Under the pieces are notes generated by a model. It did not search any database, had not been told where the DNA came from, and worked only from the letters and a program-made list of their open reading frames with translations. Position numbers and translations under genes: made by a program. 9,416 nucleotides of DNA from Candidatus Njordarchaeota archaeon (GTDB lineage: Archaea; Asgardarchaeota; Njordarchaeia; Njordarchaeales; Njordarchaeaceae), in NCBI GenBank assembly GCA_029856625.1, contig JAHKLG010000040.1:1-9416 (forward strand). Reading direction: 5' to 3'. Of this stretch, positions 1 to 5,060 are shown in pieces. Each line of letters begins with the position of its first letter. Positions within the stretch are counted from its first letter, which is position 1.

Positions 1-504
1 GAAGAGAGAAGGGAATTACGTAAAATGATGTATGAGAAAGAATTCGAGGACGCAAGAGAGGTGGTGATAAGCTTAGATTCCGTAAAGATATCCTATGGAT
101 TTTTAGGTACAGGAACTACAATCTCAAACGATACGATGACAATCCTAGAGGGAATATTAGGTGATATTTCGCAGTTCTATATTGAGGAGTCTTGGGATTC
201 CCTATTAATAGTATCAAATGTAGATGTTCCACCAAGAGTAATAGATGAATTAAAGAAAAAAGTGGGGAAAAGAGAAGTCGTTTTCCTGAAGAAAGACAAG
301 CTAAAATACTTAGCAGTATCTCTCCATGACTCTACGGGAAGATTCTTAGGATTAGGAATTATATTAGACTTTGACCTAGTGGCTAGAAAGTTACTTGTTT
401 ATACTAGGGCGAGATTAGATACGTTAGCAAGCATACAAATAGGTCACATAAAGATAAATCCTAATGGGGAGGAATTAGAAAAATTATCCCCATGGTCTAT
501 TTAA
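1..504 (+). CDS. C-terminal part of a probable Clp1/Grc3-like polynucleotide 5'-hydroxyl kinase (5' end outside window)
   Basis: The reading frame is open from base 1 (EERRELRK precedes the first Met codon at 25), so this is the 3' part of a longer gene; the ATGs at 25 and 28 are probably internal. No P-loop lies in the visible ~167 residues; it would be upstream. What is visible fits the C-terminal beta-rich domain of the archaeal Clp1/Grc3 RNA kinase family: a basic YEKEFEDAREVVISLDSVKI stretch, the FLGTG turn, then a block (LAVSLHD...GRFLGLGIILDFD...KLLVYTRA) ending in a short IQIGHIKINPNG strand. Known members phosphorylate 5'-OH ends of RNA in RNA processing. Assignment is by pattern recollection only; an unrelated archaeal protein is possible. 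It converges on the minus-strand gene ending at 580, with 75 bases between stops, and appears functionally unrelated to it. Confidence 0.6.
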   Translation, partial: EERRELRKMMYEKEFEDAREVVISLDSVKISYGFLGTGTTISNDTMTILEGILGDISQFYIEESWDSLLIVSNVDVPPRVIDELKKKVGKREVVFLKKDKLKYLAVSLHDSTGRFLGLGIILDFDLVARKLLVYTRARLDTLASIQIGHIKINPNGEELEKLSPWSI

Positions 505-579
505 TTTCTCTAACTATCTTCATACCTATTTTCATAACTTTAATCAATGAACTTGTGGAAATAAAGAGATGAAGAAAAA
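505..579. terminator. Convergent intergenic region with T-tract terminator signals on both strands
   Basis: This 75-base gap lies between two converging genes. On the plus strand T-rich runs follow the TAA (505-510 TTTCTC, 527-533 TATTTTC). On the minus strand the sequence directly after the TAA at 580-582 reads TTTTTCTTC (571-579). Archaeal RNA polymerase terminates at such oligo-T tracts without needing a hairpin. No hairpin or RNA gene was recognised here. The assignment rests on composition and position only. Confidence 0.4.
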
Positions 580-1851
580 TTATTCTTTACTATAATGAAT
601 CCTTTTGGCTATCCCTAAATCGATATACTCATCAATTTCTAGAATTAACCAAAATAGGAATGTTCCGAAAAATATTTCCAGTATACCAGTTAAGAAGTAT
701 CTTGTCGCAGCTACCTGCCATGCTGGAATCTTATATTCTCCAGCGATTCCGAAGATCGTAAACTGCGCTGTCAAGCCACTAGATACATAGCCCCATCCAG
801 GCCAGGCGACCCCAACAATTGTTGCTCCGAAAAGCGCTGTTTGAAGTGCTGCAATTAGTGCAAAGAATAATCCACTGATGAACGAGAATCCAAATATTTT
901 TCTCATATTCATTCTAAACGCGTATGCAGCTACGGCTCCAGCCAATAAACCGAAGATATCCATTATTGGAATAAATACTTGGATTCTCACGGGAGCTTTG
1001 AGTTTCTTACCAGTTAACCACCATATAAAGTTAAAGAAAAGTTTCTCATTATCCTCATATTGAATGTAGGCAGAGCCAAGACCCGATAATGGTCTGTCAC
1101 TGAACATTCTCGAGCTTCCACAAACCACGATTTTTCCTTTGCCAGTATCTATTGCCGCGAGCCATGGAAGCAATCCTTTAGCGTGTATGTTTCCATCAGC
1201 ATCTGCTGCGTAAGAAGTTTCGGGTGTAGTGGCTACAATCACAGCTGGATCCTTAACAATAAGCAATGTGCTTGTTATCACGACTTTTTCTATACCTACG
1301 CTAATGATGTGTGGTTTAAAGTATTTTGAGGAAACTATTACTTGCCATCCTCTTCCAGCAACGTTTATTGAGTTATCATAAAGCTCGTCCCCCTTAGCAT
1401 TTGTTCCCCAAAATTCCACCTTATCACGGATCCCTAGATACTCTAGTAGTTTATTTAAGTAATCAGGCTTACCGTAAGTGTTACCACCATACGCTACATC
1501 ACCGAGCACAATTAGTCCCTTACCAGCATCAACAAACTGTTTTATCAGATCTAACTCTTCTGAGCTGAAATCTTCATCTCCCGGATTAGGTATTACCAGA
1601 ACATCATATTGGAGTAACTCGTCTAAGGAAGGCAATGCTTCGCTAGCATTATAGCTTCCCACAATGACTCCTTGACTGGATAAATCATTAATAAGAAGAG
1701 TATAACGGTTCGTTGAATAGTACTGTCCCAAGCTATTTCTGAAGATTATCCGTATCTCTTCTTGGCCTCTCAAAATAATCTGATTAGGAGCTACGAATAT
1801 ACCAAGAATGATTAGTAAAACAAATACTATCACTATTTTCCTCAAGGACAT
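580..1851 (-). CDS. Membrane protein: one GIFT/DUF4350-like surface domain fused to a C-terminal multi-spanning domain (423 aa)
   Basis: Function unknown. From the ATG at 1851 the protein starts MSLRKIVIVFVLLIILGIFV, a signal anchor (residues ~5-21). An external alpha/beta domain (~32-281) of the GATase-like/DUF4350/GldG type follows: degenerate first motif IIFRNSLGQYYSTNRY, then VLVIPNPGD...SSEELDLIKQFVDAG and GLIVLGD, then GKGKIVVCGSSRMFS, ending NFIWWLTG. Residues ~285-410 hold about four hydrophobic segments (FIPIMDIFGLLAGAVAAYAF; FISGLFFALIAALQTALFG; the VAWPGWGYV region; FLTGILEIFFGTFLFWLILE) and a charged C-terminus. The frame stays open upstream to 1956, but that extension (MFFFTSTASRRRH...) overlaps the preceding gene and looks artefactual. 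GTG at 1854 and TTG at 1857 are alternative starts; GGTG abuts the ATG and a stronger GGAGGAG lies about 30 bases upstream. It follows its two-module paralogue by 64 bases and may be the membrane partner of the two large surface proteins. Confidence 0.8.
   Translation of the reverse strand: MSLRKIVIVFVLLIILGIFVAPNQIILRGQEEIRIIFRNSLGQYYSTNRYTLLINDLSSQGVIVGSYNASEALPSLDELLQYDVLVIPNPGDEDFSSEELDLIKQFVDAGKGLIVLGDVAYGGNTYGKPDYLNKLLEYLGIRDKVEFWGTNAKGDELYDNSINVAGRGWQVIVSSKYFKPHIISVGIEKVVITSTLLIVKDPAVIVATTPETSYAADADGNIHAKGLLPWLAAIDTGKGKIVVCGSSRMFSDRPLSGLGSAYIQYEDNEKLFFNFIWWLTGKKLKAPVRIQVFIPIMDIFGLLAGAVAAYAFRMNMRKIFGFSFISGLFFALIAALQTALFGATIVGVAWPGWGYVSSGLTAQFTIFGIAGEYKIPAWQVAATRYFLTGILEIFFGTFLFWLILEIDEYIDLGIAKRIHYSKE
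1009..1758 (-). other. GIFT/DUF4350-like module, single copy in the 423-aa protein
   Basis: Residues ~32-281 of the 423-aa protein. This is the most divergent of the five modules: the first motif reads FRNSLGQYY where the others read [FL]D-E/A-S/G-H-x-Q-Y/F, so the acidic residue and the His are both replaced. It shares AxGN-I/V-xA-K/R-G and GKGK-I/L-xxCGSS with the second module of the 949-aa protein, which makes that module its closest relative in the window. Boundaries are estimated from motif positions. Confidence 0.6.
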
Positions 1852-1879
1852 CACCAAGAATGGAGACCCTAAAACTCTC

Positions 1880-1915
1880 CTCCAAAAAAGAAAAGAGGAA
1901 AAGAGGATTAATAAG
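1880..1915 (-). terminator. Pyrimidine/T-tract after the 963-aa gene, possible terminator or attenuator
   Basis: On the minus strand, directly after the TAA at 1916-1918, the gap reads CCTCTTTTCC, TCTTTTCTTTTTTGG and then GGAGGAGAG. The T runs resemble an archaeal intrinsic terminator, and the purine-rich GGAGGAG beyond it resembles a strong ribosome binding site, although no ATG/GTG/TTG sits at normal spacing after it (the first is TTG at 1857, about 21 bases on). The tract may end most transcripts of the large gene while letting some continue into the 423-aa gene. Confidence 0.35.
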
Positions 1916-4807
1916 TTATGCCTTCTTCTTGAAGCGGTAGAAGTAAAGAAGAACACCTATGATGATAACTACCACAATAACGCCACCAGCTATAATGCCC
2001 CATGATGGTGGCGGCGGTGCCTGAACAATTACTCTTACCAGAGCAGATGCCTGATTACCAGCCAGATCATAAACTACGACGGATATTGTGTGCTCTCCAG
2101 GAGCAACGGCGATTGAGGTTTCATTAGCGGTTCCTGGTAAGGTTGCCACTAGTTCTCCATCAAGGTAGATCTCTATCTTGTCAATTCCAATATTGTCTGT
2201 GGCATTGAATTTGACAGTTATATTACCTGGTCTCAACTTTGCACCTTCTTGTGGAGCAATTATAGTAACGGTTGGCTTTGTAATGTCTATTGTGAACATA
2301 ACTGTAGCTTCTGAAGAGAGATAACCCTTATCATAAACCACGATTTTAACTGTATGGCTTCCTTCTGCCAAATCAGTTAACGTGTAACTAGTCTCACCAC
2401 CTGTAAGCACAGCTAATAAGGCATCATCAAGGTAAATCATTGTAACATTAGCCCCAGTAGCGTCAGTAACATTCCATTTCACGGTAACTGTTTGGGTGGC
2501 AAGATAAGAGCCCTCGGCTGGGGTAGTAATAGTGATCTCGGGTGGTTCGAAATCATTTAATGCTCGAGGACCGATTAGCCATCTAATAATATTATCTATG
2601 AATCTATGATTATATTCGGGATTCTCAGTGTACGCAAAGGGTAAAGTGCCTCCCATAGCAAATAATTTTCCACCAGAAGTTAGCTCTACAGCGGCGGCTG
2701 CAATAAGATCTGTAGCGTTTATTCCCGAGGGGTCTCCAGTAGCATTAACTCCGTAGCTAGTTGGATTTCCGAGCAGAATCGGTACAGCGGGACTGGAAAC
2801 ATTGAGATATGTGCATCCATGAGCCAATACAGAGGAAACACCAGCGCTTAATAACTTAGCAAGTATGTTGTCAGCAAAAACGGATAGTATAGGCCTATAG
2901 GATGTTCCCTCATAATTTTGTACATCGTCCATTATTTCTCCATCGTTCCAGACGATTCCATATTCGCTTGTCAAAATATTAAGATTTTCTGGATCAAAGT
3001 ATTTATACCAATTGCCCATGACCCAGAGCTTTCCACCATTAGCTAAGTAATTCTTTAGAAGGGATATTTCGAAATCGTACAAGCCATCATTTGGGTATGG
3101 AATAACTACCAAATGGGCTCTCGATAATAATTCTTCGGTGAAGTTTCCAGTGTTTATTTCCACTAAGGCGTATTGCTTAAGATATTCAATGAATTTTGTC
3201 ATTTTACTTGAAGAATAGAACTGTCCATGTCCCTCATCAAAAACTATGAGAGCATTATAGACACTTACCCTTGTTGATACTGATCCAGATCCTAGGTTTG
3301 CTGATGTAAACTCTATTGTTATTTCAAAGAATCCGATATCGTTGACCACAATTATATAATTGAGGTGCTCTGTTTCGCCTGGATTTAATACGGATATGGA
3401 GTACGTTGTATCATTTGGTGTTGATAATTCCTTTGGCAAGATGAGGTTAAGGGTAATATCTTCAGCAGCTACTGTTGTTGGGTTGTAAACCTCAACGAAT
3501 AATGTGAAGTTATTCCTCTCATAAATTAAGAATTCCTTGGGTGTAGGCGTTAAGGTAATTGTTAGACTCAGTGTTTGGATTCTAAAGATCTTTGAAAAGC
3601 CTGGTACGTTATCAGACCAAACCTTTATGGTTACATTAGCTAAGCTATTCCCAGTTGCTATAACTTCCCAAGTGAGGGAAATTGAAGAACCCGCAGGTAA
3701 TGTGTCAATGGTGTAGATATTAGAGGCGTTTAAAAGATCTAAAGCACCTTCGATCTCAATACCAATTTTCACATTTGTTGCATTAATTCCCCAATTATTT
3801 GTAACAGTGATGTTTATTAAGCCGTGTTGATTGAGTAATAGGGTGGATGGGGCCTCACTTTTAACAATTGCTAAACCTCGACCCATTAACCATTCGAACA
3901 TAAGCATAGCGAATGTTGATGTATCCCACTTACTATCAAGGTAGTAACCAGGATAATCGCTTCTAAACATGGCCGAGCTACCGCTTGCGAATATCCTACC
4001 GCCATCATCAACAATATCTACAGCCATAAATGCTATTGCTTCATAACCAAGAGTCTTCTGAGTATTGTTTTCAAACTCTACTACTGTATCATCATCACCG
4101 GTTCCTACGATATAAACGGGAGCTGATGATGAGTTATCACCAGTCCAATATAATGCTGTTCCAGAATAGAATTCGACCTTAAATGTACTAGCATTACTTA
4201 CGAATTCTGCCACATTAGTATTGGTCCATGTATGAATGATTACTGAGTAATTGGCGTAATCATAATCAGTCGGGTCAATTATTTCAGCATCATACCAGCC
4301 TATCCCATAACTCTTAGTAATATTCTCAATGTATGTTGGGTCAAAGTACTTGTACCAATTACCCATTATTAACAAGGAGCCGCCATTATCTAAGAAGCTC
4401 TTTATCGCATCCACTTCATCTTCAGTAAAGGGAGAGCCTGGATTTGATATAATCAAGACGTCGTAACCAGAAAGTAGCGAACTATTTATTTCACCAGTTT
4501 CATGAATATCTATGGTTACTCCATAGTTCTCCTTTAGATCCTCTAAGAAGGCAGATAGTTTGTTAGAGTCCCAGTATTGACCGTGACTCTCATCGAATAG
4601 AACTTTAACAGTATATGGGATCTGAGTAGTTCTAATGCCCTCTTGGAAAATTATTTCTTGAGGAGAGTTCTGGATAGGAACGGCCTCGTATAATTTTGGT
4701 TGGTATTGTGGTACTAATTTTTTGCTATTAAGAATTAGAGGTGAACTAATAATAGTAGAAAGCAATACTATAGTGATGAAAACTGCTATAATATACTTTC
4801 TCTTCAA
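1916..4807 (-). CDS. Large membrane-anchored surface protein with two GIFT/DUF4350-like modules, two CARDB-like and two Ig-like domains (963 aa)
   Basis: Function unknown. Predicted order (963-aa numbering): signal anchor ~5-25 (KRKYIIAVFITIVLL); module 1 ~67-312; two CARDB/NEW3-like beta domains ~315-410 and ~413-515; module 2 ~518-746; two Ig-like domains ~756-841 and ~843-929 of the Big_7 type (KPTVTIIAPQEGA...DNIGIDKIEIYLDG); APPPPSW linker; one transmembrane helix ~937-956 and a KKKA tail. About 20 N-x-S/T sequons lie between the helices, and Cys is almost absent, as expected for a glycosylated archaeal exoprotein. Start: TTG at 4807 is preferred because AAGGTG (4815-4820) lies 7 bases upstream and the product begins with a compact signal sequence. 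The in-frame ATG at 4852 (15 more residues) fits a leaderless transcript from the TATA element at 4873-4883. The module-CARDB-CARDB-module order matches the 949-aa protein upstream, so they are paralogues. A role as a substrate-binding or scaffold subunit is inference. Confidence 0.85.
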   Translation of the reverse strand: MKRKYIIAVFITIVLLSTIISSPLILNSKKLVPQYQPKLYEAVPIQNSPQEIIFQEGIRTTQIPYTVKVLFDESHGQYWDSNKLSAFLEDLKENYGVTIDIHETGEINSSLLSGYDVLIISNPGSPFTEDEVDAIKSFLDNGGSLLIMGNWYKYFDPTYIENITKSYGIGWYDAEIIDPTDYDYANYSVIIHTWTNTNVAEFVSNASTFKVEFYSGTALYWTGDNSSSAPVYIVGTGDDDTVVEFENNTQKTLGYEAIAFMAVDIVDDGGRIFASGSSAMFRSDYPGYYLDSKWDTSTFAMLMFEWLMGRGLAIVKSEAPSTLLLNQHGLINITVTNNWGINATNVKIGIEIEGALDLLNASNIYTIDTLPAGSSISLTWEVIATGNSLANVTIKVWSDNVPGFSKIFRIQTLSLTITLTPTPKEFLIYERNNFTLFVEVYNPTTVAAEDITLNLILPKELSTPNDTTYSISVLNPGETEHLNYIIVVNDIGFFEITIEFTSANLGSGSVSTRVSVYNALIVFDEGHGQFYSSSKMTKFIEYLKQYALVEINTGNFTEELLSRAHLVVIPYPNDGLYDFEISLLKNYLANGGKLWVMGNWYKYFDPENLNILTSEYGIVWNDGEIMDDVQNYEGTSYRPILSVFADNILAKLLSAGVSSVLAHGCTYLNVSSPAVPILLGNPTSYGVNATGDPSGINATDLIAAAAVELTSGGKLFAMGGTLPFAYTENPEYNHRFIDNIIRWLIGPRALNDFEPPEITITTPAEGSYLATQTVTVKWNVTDATGANVTMIYLDDALLAVLTGGETSYTLTDLAEGSHTVKIVVYDKGYLSSEATVMFTIDITKPTVTIIAPQEGAKLRPGNITVKFNATDNIGIDKIEIYLDGELVATLPGTANETSIAVAPGEHTISVVVYDLAGNQASALVRVIVQAPPPPSWGIIAGGVIVVVIIIGVLLYFYRFKKKA
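2021..2542 (-). repeat. Tandem Ig-like (Big_7-type) domains in the 963-aa protein
   Basis: Two consecutive repeats of about 85 residues. Both begin with P-x-[IV]-T-I-x-x-P-x-x-G and continue with [VI]-T-V-K-[WF]-N-x-T-D, then [IM]-x-[IY]-[LY]-L-D-[DG], then [EP]-G-x-H-T-[VI]-x-[IV]-V-V-Y-D. Repeats of this kind usually act as stalks or adhesive beta-sandwiches on cell-surface proteins. They replace the single CARDB-like domain found at this place in the 949-aa paralogue. Confidence 0.65.
2570..3256 (-). other. GIFT/DUF4350-like module 2 of the 963-aa protein
   Basis: Starts ALIVFDEGHGQFYSSSKMT and continues with VVIPYPND, GGKLWVMGNWYKYFDP, YGIVWNDGEIMD and GGKLFAMGGT, ending IIRWLIG. It matches the second module of the 949-aa protein in placement and in its ~235-250-residue length. 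The GDDDT motif seen in both first modules is absent. Confidence 0.65.
3872..4609 (-). other. GIFT/DUF4350-like module 1 of the 963-aa protein
   Basis: Motifs in order: VLFDESHGQYWDSNKLS, VLIISNPGSPFTEDEVDAI, GGSLLIMGNWYKYFDP, YGIGWYDAEIID, a GTGDDDTVVEFEN acidic turn (4085-4099) and GGRIFASGSSAMFR, closing FEWLMGRG. The fold family is known from GldG-type ABC accessory proteins, IFT52 and DUF4350 proteins, where it is non-enzymatic or uncharacterised. No class-I amidotransferase Cys elbow is visible. Confidence 0.65.
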
Positions 4808-4872
4808 GATTAAGCACCTTCTCGTACTTGCTAACAAATGTTTGAAGAGCATAAACTTAGTGGAATATGATG

Positions 4873-4883
4873 CTTATAAAAAT
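4873..4883 (-). promoter_or_regulatory. Archaeal TATA box upstream of the 963-aa gene
   Basis: The minus strand reads ATTTTTATAAG, preceded by AAAAGCA as a possible BRE. With the usual 24-28-base spacing, transcription would start near 4850-4853. That is exactly at the in-frame ATG at 4852, or about 45 bases before the TTG at 4807. It is the best TATA-like element in the window. No mapped start is available, so the site is predicted from sequence only. Confidence 0.5.
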
Positions 4884-5060
4884 TGCTTTTTGCAGAATTC
4901 ACAGATAAAAAAACAGTAGACAAAAAAATATGAGATGAAAAATATGTAGCATCACCTAATAGTAATAGGCATTTAGGAGATTAAGTAATGAAGAAAAGAG
5001 AATAGATTTTTCCTCTGAAAAAATTGAAGATATAATTAAATTAGTTGTAATGGTTTGCAT
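4884..5060. other. AT-rich intergenic region between the two large paralogues
   Basis: No ORF of useful length and no tRNA- or snoRNA-like structure was recognised. It contains T runs on the minus strand suitable for ending the 949-aa gene (TTTTTT at 5018-5023, and TTTTCTTC around 4990-4997). An A/T hairpin, TTTTTC-CTCT-GAAAAA (about 5007-5022), is too weak to be convincing alone. Confidence 0.4.

Noticed and set aside
1009..1758. Active class-I glutamine amidotransferase
   Set aside because: The Cys in the CGSS motif is at the end of the module and not in a G-x-C-x-G nucleophile elbow, and no His/Glu pair is visible. The fold is likely used for binding, not catalysis.
1852..1956. N-terminal extension of the 423-aa protein to the start at 1956
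   Set aside because: It overlaps the end of the preceding gene and is low-complexity (MFFFTSTASRRRH). The signal anchor begins right after the ATG at 1851.
5005..5024. Hairpin TTTTTC-CTCT-GAAAAA as a rho-independent-type terminator
   Set aside because: The stem is almost all A-T and would be unstable at high temperature. Only the T run is kept as a termination signal.
4860..5030. Possible C/D box guide RNA (ATGATGC, ATGAAGA and CTGA words)
   Set aside because: Box sequences are imperfect and the spacing is wrong (about 20 or about 145 bases instead of roughly 50-65), so no credible C/D pair forms.
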